NCBI GenBank assembly: GCA_034927445.1
Contig: JAYFPZ010000022.1
Coordinates: 1 to 64,000 of the forward strand
DNA: 64,000 nt
Reading direction: 5' to 3'
Source: PHAA01 sp034927445
Lineage (GTDB): Bacteria; Bacillota; Syntrophomonadia; Syntrophomonadales; Syntrophomonadaceae
This document shows positions 14,936-24,067 of the stretch, in pieces. Numbering within the stretch: the first letter of the stretch is position 1; every line of letters starts with the position of its first letter. The translations under genes were made by a program, and so were the position numbers. Below the pieces are notes generated by a model. The model worked only from the letters and a program-made list of their open reading frames with translations, was not told the origin of the DNA and made no database searches.

Positions 14936-16049
14936 CTACCAAGACCTTTTCGGTTTTAGAGCGAAAATCGAACGGATGCCCGTCAAAAATTACCAGATCG
15001 GCGCGCTTTCCCTCTTTAATCGTTCCCAGTTCGTGGTCAACTTTAAGCAGTTGAGCGGGAACACTGGTTATTGCCTTTAAGGCCAAATCTTCATCGAGTC
15101 CTTCTCGAACCGCCAGCGCGGCACAAACCCGCAGATGCTCTATCGGAACTACCGGGTGGTCGGTTATAAAGCTGAATTTTACTCCTCTTTGGGCCAGCAG
15201 AGCGGCGTTCTTAAATGCCACTTCTTTCATTTCCACTTTAGCCCGATTTACCAATAATGGACCCAGAAATACAGGAACATCCCTTTTCACCAGTTCATCT
15301 GCGACCAGAACCGCCTCGGTACCGTGTTGAATCAGCATTTCTATATCGAACTCGTCTTTGATGCGCAAAGCGGTAAGGATATCGTCGGCCCGGTGAACAT
15401 GAAGCAACAGGGGCATTTCTTTTTTTAACACCTTAAAAATAGGCATATTATAGAATATCTCTTTGGCTTTGACATCTTCCTTATCCATAAGACTGCGAGC
15501 GGTTGCGAAGGCTTCTCGCAATAAACTGGCACTGGCCATACGAGTTTTCGGAGTCTTCTTTTGCGCCCCGTAAACCCTTTTGGGGTTTTCACCCAAAGCC
15601 GCCTTCAATCCCCAGGGATTGCGGTAAATCATTTCTCCCAGAGTGGGGGCAAGATTTTTCAGAAATACGGCCTGACCGCCTAATATGTTGGCACTGCCGG
15701 GCATGCACATGGTCCTGGTTACACCGCCCCGCAGGGCATCGGTAAAGGCCAAATCCATAAAATTAATCCCGTCTGCAGCTTGAAGTTGAGGGGTTAGGGG
15801 ATCGCTGGTCTCATTTACATCATCGCCCTCTATCCTATAGATTTCTTCCTCCAAGCCAATATGGGTATGAGAATCAATAAATCCGGGGCAGATATATTTG
15901 CCCTGAGCATCTATAACTGTAGCTCCTTCAGGTATTTTAACCGTCTGACCGACTTTATGAATGAATTGACCTTCAATAAGTACGGTTCCTCCATTAATAA
16001 CTCCGGCTTTATCTATGGTCAGAATTTTGCCGCCTTTTATTGCCAACAC
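14904..16049 (-). CDS. Amidohydrolase family protein (imidazolonepropionase-like)
   Basis: The 381-residue protein is a metal-dependent amidohydrolase of the urease superfamily. It begins with the small beta-domain (LAIKGGKILTIDKAG, VIDAQGKYICPGFIDSHTHIG with the first metal His pair near residue 60-62), has HVHRADDI near 215-222 and FITDHPVVP near 290, and ends with the ADLVIFDGHPFD strand. The substrate is unknown; relatives in Clostridia are annotated only as amidohydrolases. It is co-transcribed with the small gene at 14720. Confidence 0.85.
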   Translation of the reverse strand: MLAIKGGKILTIDKAGVINGGTVLIEGQFIHKVGQTVKIPEGATVIDAQGKYICPGFIDSHTHIGLEEEIYRIEGDDVNETSDPLTPQLQAADGINFMDLAFTDALRGGVTRTMCMPGSANILGGQAVFLKNLAPTLGEMIYRNPWGLKAALGENPKRVYGAQKKTPKTRMASASLLREAFATARSLMDKEDVKAKEIFYNMPIFKVLKKEMPLLLHVHRADDILTALRIKDEFDIEMLIQHGTEAVLVADELVKRDVPVFLGPLLVNRAKVEMKEVAFKNAALLAQRGVKFSFITDHPVVPIEHLRVCAALAVREGLDEDLALKAITSVPAQLLKVDHELGTIKEGKRADLVIFDGHPFDFRSKTEKVLVDGQLWGDSVG

Positions 16050-16174
16050 TTAGAAATCCTCCCCAATTCAGGACTGTCATCCCCTTGACGGTCCTTTATA
16101 TTTTATGACCATGAGCCCTATATGGTTCTATTCCGGCGCTGCCATAATCTGCCCGGCTAACGCGGATTAGGCAT

Positions 16175-16873
16175 TTATTCCTGGGCCTGGCCTGACGCCG
16201 CCGTCAGGGCTGCGAACAAACGCGCTGAGTAATCATCCTCCAAACATTCCGGATGCCATTGCACGCCCATAAAGAATAGACGTTCCCGGCTCTCAATCGC
16301 CTCCACGGTGCCATCCTCAGCCATAGCGCTTATGCGCAGCCCATTGCCCGGCTGTTTTACCGCCTGGTGATGAAAGCTGTTTACCCGCAGGTGTTGTTTA
16401 CCCATAATATTTTCCAGACGACTGTCTTTTTCTATAAATATAGCATGAAAGGGATGATTGCGGGGAGCTTTTTGGCTGTGCGCCATGGGGCTCTTAATAT
16501 CCTGCCAGAGAGTTCCCCCGGCGGCTGCGTTCAGTACCTGACAGCCCCGGCAGATACCCAGCACCGCCTTGTTCAAAAGGTAAGCCCGGCGGGCCAGTCT
16601 GATTTCAAACCAATCCCGCCGGGGATCAATTTCGCCACACCCGGGATGAGGAAATTCATCCCAATAAACCGGATCAAGATCACCCCCGCCGGAGAATACA
16701 AATCCCTGACAAACAACCAGATAATCCTCCAGCAAATCCTCATTGGTTACGGACGGAAGCAATACCGGCGTTCCTCCCGCCTTAATAACTGACTGCACAT
16801 AAAAGTCTTTAAACCCGAAGGAATTGCTCTCCAGCTGATAGTTGCCAGTGATGCCGATAACCGGTTTCATCAA
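16175..16873 (-). CDS. Class I glutamine amidotransferase-like hydrolase (PuuD/peptidase C26)
   Basis: The 232 residues match the gamma-glutamyl-gamma-aminobutyrate hydrolase family, which releases glutamate from gamma-glutamyl amides in polyamine breakdown. The nucleophile is Cys108 in GICRGCQVLN. SGGGDLDPVYW lies at 61-71 and the catalytic His is in VQWHPE near residue 204. It starts MMKPVIGITGNY. No other putrescine genes are nearby, so the substrate is not settled. Confidence 0.88.
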   Translation of the reverse strand: MMKPVIGITGNYQLESNSFGFKDFYVQSVIKAGGTPVLLPSVTNEDLLEDYLVVCQGFVFSGGGDLDPVYWDEFPHPGCGEIDPRRDWFEIRLARRAYLLNKAVLGICRGCQVLNAAAGGTLWQDIKSPMAHSQKAPRNHPFHAIFIEKDSRLENIMGKQHLRVNSFHHQAVKQPGNGLRISAMAEDGTVEAIESRERLFFMGVQWHPECLEDDYSARLFAALTAASGQAQE

Positions 16874-16892
16874 AATCCCCCCACTCCCAAAA

Positions 16893-16931
16893 TTTAAAGC
16901 AGGTTCTGCTACGAACCTGCTTTAAAAAAAC
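16893..16931. terminator. Terminator between mazF and the PuuD-like gene
   Basis: AAAGCAGGTTC (16896-16906) and GAACCTGCTTT (16913-16923) form a perfect 11-bp stem. It lies about 30 bases after the mazF stop on the minus strand. The run after the stem on that strand is TTTAAATTTT. Confidence 0.7.
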
Positions 16932-16952
16932 CATAATCCTTGAGTTATGTAT

Positions 16953-17300
16953 TCAGATCTCACTTAATTCCAGGCTTATGGCCAAGGCTTTATTAACCTT
17001 CTCCATCATGTCGTCTTTCAAAACCGCTATCCGCTGTTTCAGGCGAGTCTTGTCTATGGTCCTGATCTGTTCGGTTAAGATGACTGAATCACGTTCCATT
17101 CCGTAGGTATCCGCTTTTAGCTCCACATGGGTAGGCAGTTTGGCTTTGTTGATCTGCGAAGTGATAGCCAACACTATTGTAGTAGGGCTGTACTGATTGC
17201 CAATATCGTTCTGCACTACCAGGACTGGCCGTATGCCCCCTTGCTCAGAGCCTACCACCGGATTAAGCTGGGCAAAATAAATCTCGCCTCGTTTAATCAT
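16953..17300 (-). CDS. mazF: mRNA interferase MazF/NdoA (toxin)
   Basis: MazF-type toxins cut mRNA at short sequence motifs (UACAU for Bacillus NdoA). The product has 115 residues from the ATG at 17300, chosen because GGAG lies 11 bases upstream; the GTG at 17312 overlaps that signal. KRGEIYFAQLNPVVGSEQGGIRPVLVVQND and the later QIRTIDKTRL are classic NdoA features. It is preceded by its antitoxin gene 38 bases upstream. The pair next to alr matches the Bacillus order. Confidence 0.95.
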   Translation of the reverse strand: MIKRGEIYFAQLNPVVGSEQGGIRPVLVVQNDIGNQYSPTTIVLAITSQINKAKLPTHVELKADTYGMERDSVILTEQIRTIDKTRLKQRIAVLKDDMMEKVNKALAISLELSEI

Positions 17301-17338
17301 ATATCGAATCACTCCAGCAATTATAGATTTACAAGGTT

Positions 17339-17587
17339 TTAAAAATCTTCTTCCAGGCTGGAAATTTCACAGGCAATATTTAAATTAATGGGTGCCATTT
17401 CCAGGTACCCTTTTTTCATCTGCTCAATCATTAATTCTCTTTTGCGATTTTCCAGATAAAACATTATTGCTTCCCGCACGATTTCGCTGCGGTTTCTATT
17501 TTCCATGGCAGTAAAACGATCTACTTCAGAAAGGAGGATTTCAGATATAGTAATTATTATTCGTTTCGAGGCTGGCACTGCAAGCAC
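17339..17587 (-). CDS. Antitoxin of the MazEF/NdoAI type (ribbon-helix-helix)
   Basis: The 82-residue protein has an N-terminal ribbon-helix-helix DNA-binding fold (KRIIITISEILLSEVDRF, then RSEIVREAIMFYLENRKR) and an acidic C-terminus (ISSLEEDF) that would block the toxin. In Bacillus NdoAI has the same layout. It would repress its own promoter, which must lie in the AT-rich stretch 17588-17640. The start may be at the first M or a few codons in (KRIII). Confidence 0.9.
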   Translation of the reverse strand: MLAVPASKRIIITISEILLSEVDRFTAMENRNRSEIVREAIMFYLENRKRELMIEQMKKGYLEMAPINLNIACEISSLEEDF

Positions 17588-17664
17588 CTCCGCAATAGAT
17601 AAATATATACAATCATATATATATTATATAGACAAGGCCTCGGGCTCGCAAATCCAATAATTAC

Positions 17665-18798
17665 TTATAAATTGTTGTCGATATATATTCTGCTTACCCT
17701 GCTGCTAGGGGCACAGACAATTTCGTAATTAATTGTCCCCATCAGCCGGGCCAGATCATCAGCCGTGATACCATCCTCCGGTCTGCCGAATAAAACAACC
17801 TCATCACCGGCTTTAACGTCGTCAATCTCACTGACATCGAACATGCATTGATCCATGCATACCGTCCCAATCAGAGGCGCCCTTTGTCCTTTCACCGAAA
17901 TCCAGCTCCGGTTGGACAGCAAACGGTGGTATCCATCCCCGTAGCCAACCGGGACAGTGGCCACCTTGGTCTCTTGAGGGCAGATAAAGGTCCTTCCGTA
18001 GCTTATAGACCCGCCTGACGGCAAATTTTTCACCATGATGATTCGACTTCTGAGCCGCATGGCGGGTATCAGGTTAAGGATAGACCGGTCGACTTCATCA
18101 GAGGGATATAACCCATAGGTTATAATGCCGGCTCTAACCATGTCAAAATGCAACTCGGGCATTTCCATAATCGCAGCGCTGTTGGCCAGGTGCTTGAGCG
18201 GGATTGATATGCCGGCGTCCTTAAGCCCGGCTACAAAGCTTTGAAATACCTCGGCCTGCTGCCAAGCAAAACTTTTGTCGGCGGCATCCGCAGTAGCCAG
18301 GTGACTGAATGCTCCCTGGATTACAATTCCGGGCATTCGAGCCATTTCCTTGATTATCTCCAGGGAAGCTTCATCCGGTTTGAAGCCTATCCTACCCATA
18401 CCGGTATCAATCTTAAGGTGCACCCGGGCTTCCTTATCCAGGCTGACCGCAGCCTGCGAAAGCACCAAGGCCGTATCCCGATCAAACACGGTCGCATCGA
18501 TGCGGTTATCAACCATTAAGCCTGCACATTCGGGCGATACATATCCCAGAACCAGTATTTGGGCGGTAATGCCCTCTTCCCGCAGCGTGAGCGCCTCGCG
18601 GAGATTGGCCACTCCCAAATAAGTAGCCCCCTCCTCCAGACAGGTGCGGGCAACTTCCAGCATACCGTGGCCGTAAGCATTGGCCTTAACTACCGACATA
18701 AGACGCGTCTGGGGGGATAACAGTTTTTTTATGCCTGCTACATTACTTCTGATTGCCCTTAAATCTATTTCTGCCCAACTGTTCGTGCAATTATCCAT
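17665..18798 (-). CDS. alr: Alanine racemase
   Basis: Alr makes D-alanine for peptidoglycan with pyridoxal phosphate. The 377 residues include the PLP lysine Lys38 in SVVKANAYGHG, MGRIGF near 134, and the second catalytic tyrosine region GGSISYGRTF near 260, followed by VCMDQCMFDV. Start overlaps the CBS gene stop by 8 bases. It is part of acpS-nnr-CBS-alr-mazEF. Confidence 0.97.
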   Translation of the reverse strand: MDNCTNSWAEIDLRAIRSNVAGIKKLLSPQTRLMSVVKANAYGHGMLEVARTCLEEGATYLGVANLREALTLREEGITAQILVLGYVSPECAGLMVDNRIDATVFDRDTALVLSQAAVSLDKEARVHLKIDTGMGRIGFKPDEASLEIIKEMARMPGIVIQGAFSHLATADAADKSFAWQQAEVFQSFVAGLKDAGISIPLKHLANSAAIMEMPELHFDMVRAGIITYGLYPSDEVDRSILNLIPAMRLRSRIIMVKNLPSGGSISYGRTFICPQETKVATVPVGYGDGYHRLLSNRSWISVKGQRAPLIGTVCMDQCMFDVSEIDDVKAGDEVVLFGRPEDGITADDLARLMGTINYEIVCAPSSRVSRIYIDNNL

Positions 18799-19246
18799 CT
18801 CTTTCTACCATTGCCTTCAAAATATCATTGCGTGAAATTATACCGATGAGTTTGCCGTGTCTTAGTACCGGCACCCGATTGATGCTATGTTTCTGCATCA
18901 TACTCACTACATCGGAAATGGGTGCATCCTCTTCAACTGAATATACCTTGGCGGTCATGGCTCCTTTGACATTGGAAGCGGTGTATTTCTTTAAATTATT
19001 GTTAAATCGTATGGGATTCTCCAAAAAAATAATACTGTCAAATAATGTGAGATAAAAAGGAACCTTTAGTTCACTGGCTTTAACCATTAGATCTTTTTCG
19101 GTTATTATCCCTACTACGTGATTGTGTTCGTCGACTACCGGAATTCCGCTGATTTTGTTATCCATCATTATACGGGCTGCATTTTCCACATTTTCTTCCG
19201 GCCGGACGGAAATAACATCTCGAGTCATAATATCTTTGGCTAACAT
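18791..19246 (-). CDS. Two-CBS-domain protein
   Basis: The 151 residues are two CBS domains. The first (about 1-60) reads AKDIMTRDVISVRPEENVENAARIMMDN with GIPVVDEHNHVVGIITEKDL, and the second (about 90-150) has VKGAMTAKVYSVEEDAPISD and NRVPVLRHGKLIGIISRNDI. Such Bateman modules bind adenine nucleotides and regulate partners. There is no attached catalytic domain, so the partner is unknown. Position between nnr and alr suggests membership in that operon only. Confidence 0.92.
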   Translation of the reverse strand: MLAKDIMTRDVISVRPEENVENAARIMMDNKISGIPVVDEHNHVVGIITEKDLMVKASELKVPFYLTLFDSIIFLENPIRFNNNLKKYTASNVKGAMTAKVYSVEEDAPISDVVSMMQKHSINRVPVLRHGKLIGIISRNDILKAMVERDG

Positions 19247-19264
19247 TTTTACCCGCCGCCTTTC

Positions 19265-20827
19265 TCAGCTTTTATTAATATTTTCAAAATTTTTCAATAC
19301 TGCCGGCAGCTGATCTATCAGATCCCCTGCGATCAAGCCCCTTTGACCTCGCAACTCAGCAGCTTTATCCCCGGAGCAGCCGTGGATATACACTCCGGCT
19401 ACAGCTGCCTGGCGGGGTTTTAAGCCCTGGGCGATAAGGCCGGCTATGATACCGCTTAATACATCTCCGCTGCCCGCTGTGGCCATGCCGGGATTGCCGC
19501 TGGTATTTACAAACACTTCACCGGTGGGACTGGCCACCACGGTTTTATTGCCCTTCAGCACCACCGTAATACCCCAATCAACCGCATATTGGCGCGCTAT
19601 CCCGAGCCGATTGCTCTGGATATCTGCTACTGGTAAGCCGGTAAGCCTTGACATTTCACCGGGATGGGGGGTAATGACCACCGGCACCTGCCGGTCTTTA
19701 AGTATCCCTGCATCCCCCTCCAGGGCATTAAGCCCGTCCGCATCGATTAAAACCGGCACCCCGGAGTTCTCCAGCACATAGCGGAGAATGGCATTGGCCT
19801 CTCTATAACGTGACATGCCGGGGCCGATGGCACATACCGACACGTTTTCAAGAAGATTGCCCAAAGCCGGCAGGGCATCGCTGGAAATACTGGCCTCCAT
19901 CGTTTCTGCCAGGGGACGGCTCATAACTTCAAGGGTAGACCCCTCAAGGACGGGCACCAATGATCCCGGCAGAGCGGCCGTAACCAGCCCCGCTCCGCTG
20001 CGCAGGGCGGCACAAGATGCCATTATTACCGCACCGCTCATCCCCGCGGACCCTCCGATTACCAGAACATGGCCATAGCTGCCTTTATGGGATTCTGCCC
20101 GGCGGGGTGTAATAAACCTACCCACCAGTTCCTGGTCAATCAGGTTCAATTTTAAACTCTCATGCTCCAATAGAGAAAGAGGAATTGATATGTCCGCAAT
20201 GATAAGCTTTCCCGTATAGCTCTGACCCGGCTCTAAATACTGTCCCAGTTTGGGCCGGGCAAATGTTACGGTGTAATCCGCTTTTATTGCCGTTCCGTGC
20301 ACTTCGCCGGTATCAGCCTCCACCCCTGAAGCAATATCCACTGCCACTACCGGGGTACTGCTCAAGTTGACCATCTGCACCACCCGGGTCTCGAAATCAT
20401 CCAGACTGCCTCGAAAGCCGATCCCGTATATAGCATCTACAATCAGGCCGGACGATAGCAGTTTGGTTACGTAGAAGTCAAAATGTTCATTGGCATTCAA
20501 GGGATATATGTTGGCTTGCATTTGTTCCAGGATAAGGTAATTGACCCGGGCATCGCGGCTCAGATTTTGAGGGTCGCCCAACAGGAAAATATCAACCGCA
20601 GCGCCGGCATTAAGCAAATGCCGACCCAGAACCAAACCATCTCCCCCATTGTTCCCCTTGCCTGCCAGTATGGTTATCCTGGCCCGGGACAAATTGCCGT
20701 ATACATGCTTTATAGTTTCCAATACCTTTAAGCCCGCATTTTCCATCAGCAGCAAACTGGGTATTAAATAATCTTCAGTTGCTTTCCGGTCAATATCTTT
20801 CATTTGTTCAGCATATAATAATTTCAT
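19265..20827 (-). CDS. nnr: Bifunctional NAD(P)H-hydrate epimerase/dehydratase
   Basis: The enzyme repairs hydrated NADH and NADPH. Residues 1-215 form the YjeF-N epimerase domain (AGKGNNGGDGLVLGRHLL), and residues about 225-520 the ADP-dependent YjeF-C dehydratase (GSAGMSGAVIMASCAALRSGAG, ITPHPGEMSRL, GSGDVLSGIIAGLIAQG). The 520-residue length is usual. It lies 2 bases after acpS on the same strand, an order shared with Bacillus. Confidence 0.95.
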   Translation of the reverse strand: MKLLYAEQMKDIDRKATEDYLIPSLLLMENAGLKVLETIKHVYGNLSRARITILAGKGNNGGDGLVLGRHLLNAGAAVDIFLLGDPQNLSRDARVNYLILEQMQANIYPLNANEHFDFYVTKLLSSGLIVDAIYGIGFRGSLDDFETRVVQMVNLSSTPVVAVDIASGVEADTGEVHGTAIKADYTVTFARPKLGQYLEPGQSYTGKLIIADISIPLSLLEHESLKLNLIDQELVGRFITPRRAESHKGSYGHVLVIGGSAGMSGAVIMASCAALRSGAGLVTAALPGSLVPVLEGSTLEVMSRPLAETMEASISSDALPALGNLLENVSVCAIGPGMSRYREANAILRYVLENSGVPVLIDADGLNALEGDAGILKDRQVPVVITPHPGEMSRLTGLPVADIQSNRLGIARQYAVDWGITVVLKGNKTVVASPTGEVFVNTSGNPGMATAGSGDVLSGIIAGLIAQGLKPRQAAVAGVYIHGCSGDKAAELRGQRGLIAGDLIDQLPAVLKNFENINKS

Positions 20828-20829
20828 TC

Positions 20830-21204
20830 TTAAATATCACTCCTTTCGGCAATAACTACTGCGATAGCTTGCTCCCGGCTATGGGAAAGACTGAGGTCCA
20901 GATTATGTATTCGAGCTTCCCGGGCCTTTACCAGGGTTTCCCCATGAAGTACCAGCCGCGGCCTGCCCTCCGGATCAACAGCCACCTCGGAATCATGAAA
21001 CCGCACTCCTTTAATAAAAACATTATCTATCTTGCGCAATGCCTCCCGGGCGGCAAACCGTGCCGCCAATGATGGAAAAGGATCTTTTTTCCTATAACAG
21101 TAGTCTAATTCCTGGGCGGTAAAGACCCGATGCAAAAAACGGGGAGTCCGGTTGATTACCTGTTTCATTCTGGCTATATCTACAATATCCACACCAATCA
21201 GCAA
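20830..21204 (-). CDS. acpS: Holo-[acyl-carrier-protein] synthase
   Basis: AcpS puts the 4'-phosphopantetheine arm on acyl carrier protein. The 124-residue protein has the N-terminal GVDIVDIARM with its metal-binding Asp, FTAQELDYC, and SLAARFAAREALRKI. It is the first gene of acpS-nnr-CBS-alr-mazEF. Confidence 0.96.
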   Translation of the reverse strand: MLIGVDIVDIARMKQVINRTPRFLHRVFTAQELDYCYRKKDPFPSLAARFAAREALRKIDNVFIKGVRFHDSEVAVDPEGRPRLVLHGETLVKAREARIHNLDLSLSHSREQAIAVVIAERSDI

Positions 21205-21281
21205 ACTATTTTCCCCCTGACCTTTTCGGAAAATATATAACTACCCGCAGTAAAATCTAGTATGATACCTGTAAATACGGA

Positions 21282-21860
21282 TTATAAGGTGATGACCTTG
21301 CCGGCATGCAGCATATCTTCTACTATCGAATACATATTGCCCACTGTGCCTACCTCCAGCCTGTCAGTCAAGCCGTAATATTCCAAGCAGGTCCCGCAGG
21401 ATCTTATTTCCACTCCGTTTGCTTCCAGCTGCTGCAAATGCTCGATCAGCTCCGAGCCCGAGGTAGTAAGCAATACTCCGCTGTTTAAAAACAAAAGAGC
21501 TTTAAGCTCTCCCTCCATTTGGGTGAGGGTGTACATAAAGCCCTTCATCAAGACACTCCCCAATTTATCATCACCCTGGCCTAACACATTGCTTTTCACC
21601 AATATAACCGTGCTGCCCCTCATATTCTCTTTGCCCGTTTGCAGTTCGTCTTTGATAATATTGATATAATAAGAACCTTCCTGCTCCTCGATCATACTCT
21701 CAAAGTTCAGGGTTTTTGCCATTCTGGCTATGTTTTCAAGAGCAGCGCGGCTGTCAACAATTGCTAAAACCTCGTCAACCTCTTGACTGTCCAGCGCTTT
21801 TTTTGTCATTATAACCGGCTCCGGGCAAGACAAACCGCGGGCATCAACTGTTTTTTTCAT
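21282..21860 (-). CDS. yedF: YedF-like TusA/DsrE-family protein
   Basis: The product joins a TusA-like N-domain (about residues 1-70: VDARGLSCPEPVIMTKKAL, with the conserved Cys12) and a DsrE-like C-domain (about 90-190: GSTVILVKSNVLGQGDDKLG). This architecture is the sulfurtransferase-like YedF found in selenium-using bacteria, where it is linked to selenium or sulfur trafficking. The ATG at 21860 is chosen; a start 12 bases earlier sits directly on the AAAGGAG signal. No selenocysteine gene is in the window, so a selenium role is only a family association. Confidence 0.85.
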   Translation of the reverse strand: MKKTVDARGLSCPEPVIMTKKALDSQEVDEVLAIVDSRAALENIARMAKTLNFESMIEEQEGSYYINIIKDELQTGKENMRGSTVILVKSNVLGQGDDKLGSVLMKGFMYTLTQMEGELKALLFLNSGVLLTTSGSELIEHLQQLEANGVEIRSCGTCLEYYGLTDRLEVGTVGNMYSIVEDMLHAGKVITL

Positions 21861-21993
21861 TCCACCAGTCATCTCCTTTGCTCTTCTTACAGGTTTATTC
21901 TACCATAATCCCCATAATCGGCACCACTATGCCCTCTGCGGGTCACTCCTCTACTCTTTGCCAACTGACCTTAGGGAGATAGATCCCCCCTCT

Positions 21994-22935
21994 TTAGTTC
22001 CGCATCTCTTCTTTTGCCTTTAAAAGAGCAACGATCACTTTATTAACCGGAGTATCGACCCCGTAATTCTCACCTAATTTTACTACCGCTCCGTTTAAAG
22101 CATCTATTTCGGTTTGGCGGCCTCTCTGGATATCCTGCAGCATGGAGGCATGGTGCAAGGCGGTGGTCGGAACCATCTGGTCGTAAAATGCCTGGCGGTA
22201 GACGTCCGCATCCGGCCACAAAGTTTCCTGGCCGTGGGCCTGCAGGACTGCGAAAATCTCCTCGATAATATTATCCATCAGGGTCCGGGTGGATGAAATC
22301 TCAGCCAGCTTGCCGTAAGGCACTTCAAGTATTGCCCCCAGCGGGTTGAGGGCGGAATTATAAATAATCTTTCCCCATACGAACTTCATGACCTCGGCCG
22401 ACGTACGCGTCGGTATTCCGGCTGCATTGAAAACCGTGCTGAAATCCTCCAGAACCTGCAAATCGATCAGGTTGGAGGGTGAACCAATCACCACATCATC
22501 AGCGATTACAGTTACTTTAGAGGCTCCCCATCCGGTGGTTTCGGCTCCAAATATTACTCTTCCCAAAACTAGCCGGGATGCAGGTATAAACTGGGCTGCA
22601 GCCTCAAAATTGCCATAACCGTTCTGGGCCAGCAATATATATGTACCCGGAGAGATAACCCCAGCAATTTGCCGGGCTACTTCTTCGGTCTCGTAAGATT
22701 TTACGGTTAGTACCACCAGGTCGTAATCACGCTGGGCCATTTGTTCAATCCCGGTTAACAGATCATCCAAACGGGTAGCGTGTTCACCCCATATACCGCT
22801 TACCCGCACCCCGTTCTCTTTCACCCTATTGATTACCACCTCCCGGTCCAGGCCATCGACTTGATGGCCCTGCTCTTTAAGGAGACAGGAATACACCGTT
22901 CCTAAAGCACCCAGCCCCAAAACCAATATTTTCAT
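21994..22935 (-). CDS. panE: 2-dehydropantoate 2-reductase family protein
   Basis: The 313 residues fit ketopantoate reductases of the ApbA/PanE family. The NADPH-binding N-terminus is MKILVLGLGALGTVYSCLL, followed by VVLTVKSYETEEV near 75-90, and the C-domain has SALNPLGAI with the catalytic-region residues. The ATG at 22935 follows GGAGGG with 11 bases spacing. Paralogues in Firmicutes act on other 2-keto acids, so the pantothenate role is likely but unproved; panB and panC are not nearby. Confidence 0.85.
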   Translation of the reverse strand: MKILVLGLGALGTVYSCLLKEQGHQVDGLDREVVINRVKENGVRVSGIWGEHATRLDDLLTGIEQMAQRDYDLVVLTVKSYETEEVARQIAGVISPGTYILLAQNGYGNFEAAAQFIPASRLVLGRVIFGAETTGWGASKVTVIADDVVIGSPSNLIDLQVLEDFSTVFNAAGIPTRTSAEVMKFVWGKIIYNSALNPLGAILEVPYGKLAEISSTRTLMDNIIEEIFAVLQAHGQETLWPDADVYRQAFYDQMVPTTALHHASMLQDIQRGRQTEIDALNGAVVKLGENYGVDTPVNKVIVALLKAKEEMRN

Positions 22936-23058
22936 AATTACTGCCACCCTCCCCTAAAATAGCCCCAAATATTTTGTGAAATATTTTATATATTCTAATA
23001 CATTGCGGTTATTTGTGGGGAATTTTAATGGCACAGCCCAGTACTTTAGCTGCCTAAG

Positions 23059-24012
23059 CTATTTAATCAATCCCAGGCTTCGGTAAGTTTCAGTGTCAGC
23101 CTTGCCGGTGGGGTCGAGGCCATGCCATATTTGGTAGTACTTCACCGCTAACCCCGTCATTTTTCCATATTTACCATCTACGTCGCCAAAAACTATACCC
23201 TTTTCTTTAAGGCGCAGCTGCAAATATACAACATCCTGGCCAATTGACTTTTCTTGCAGGGTACGGGTCTTATAATATTTAGGGATAATTTGACCGTTGT
23301 TCATAATTTTAACCGGAGTTCCTACCGGAATGAGCGGGTATAAAGCCTCCACGTCCTTGTTGCGCATCCGGATACAGCCATGGGATGAAGACCAGCCGAT
23401 CGAACCGGGCTGATTGGTTCCATGAATGCCGTAAGTACCCCAGGGTACACTGAGCCTCATCCAACGGGTACCGAAAGGCCCCCCTATTTTGGTTGATTTT
23501 TGTACTATCTTCCATTCCCCCAAAGGGGACGGATCCCCGCCTTTGCCTGTTCCCACCGGAAATTTTTTAATTGGTTGGTTATCCGCAAATACAGTCAAGG
23601 TGTGTTTGGCCAGGTCAATTTCTATCCTTATATCGGGCTGTCCCGCCATTGGGGTCAGAACCGGCTCATCTGCCTCTTCATTTACCAGCTGTTCCCATAC
23701 TTCCTGGGTTACTATCCCATCCGCCTTAAGGTTGTGGGCAAGCTGAAATATTTTCACAATATCACGGGTACTCTCGTTGAATACCCCATTCGGTTCTATT
23801 TCGTACCCCAGTTCGCGCAGCTGGGCCTGTACCATCCAAACTGCATCTCCCTGCAGCTCGGGATCAGCCAGGTACAGAGTCGGGAAATCAATCCGGTCTA
23901 CCCGTACGGACGGCTCCGGTTCTGTTGCCTGACCAGCGGCGCCCCGGGCGGGAAAAATTGTCAAGGTAAACATCGTTAATAAAATTATTAAAAACTTTCC
24001 CATACGCAACAC
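23059..24012 (-). CDS. L,D-transpeptidase with two peptidoglycan-binding domains (copy 1)
   Basis: The 317-residue exported protein has a signal peptide (about 1-27), an N-terminal peptidoglycan-binding domain (about 50-110, LYLADPELQGDAVWMVQAQL), a YkuD catalytic domain (about 125-250) with the SHGCIRMRN nucleophile motif, and a second peptidoglycan-binding domain at the C-terminus (VVYLQLRLKEKG). It would make 3-3 cross-links or attach to peptidoglycan in the envelope or spore. The GTG start lies 8 bases after AAGGAG. It is a close paralogue of the next gene, 55 bases away. Confidence 0.93.
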   Translation of the reverse strand: MLRMGKFLIILLTMFTLTIFPARGAAGQATEPEPSVRVDRIDFPTLYLADPELQGDAVWMVQAQLRELGYEIEPNGVFNESTRDIVKIFQLAHNLKADGIVTQEVWEQLVNEEADEPVLTPMAGQPDIRIEIDLAKHTLTVFADNQPIKKFPVGTGKGGDPSPLGEWKIVQKSTKIGGPFGTRWMRLSVPWGTYGIHGTNQPGSIGWSSSHGCIRMRNKDVEALYPLIPVGTPVKIMNNGQIIPKYYKTRTLQEKSIGQDVVYLQLRLKEKGIVFGDVDGKYGKMTGLAVKYYQIWHGLDPTGKADTETYRSLGLIK

Positions 24013-24067
24013 AGAACAATCTCCTTAAAATTTATTTGTTAAACTTGCTTACCAGATAGACCATCAG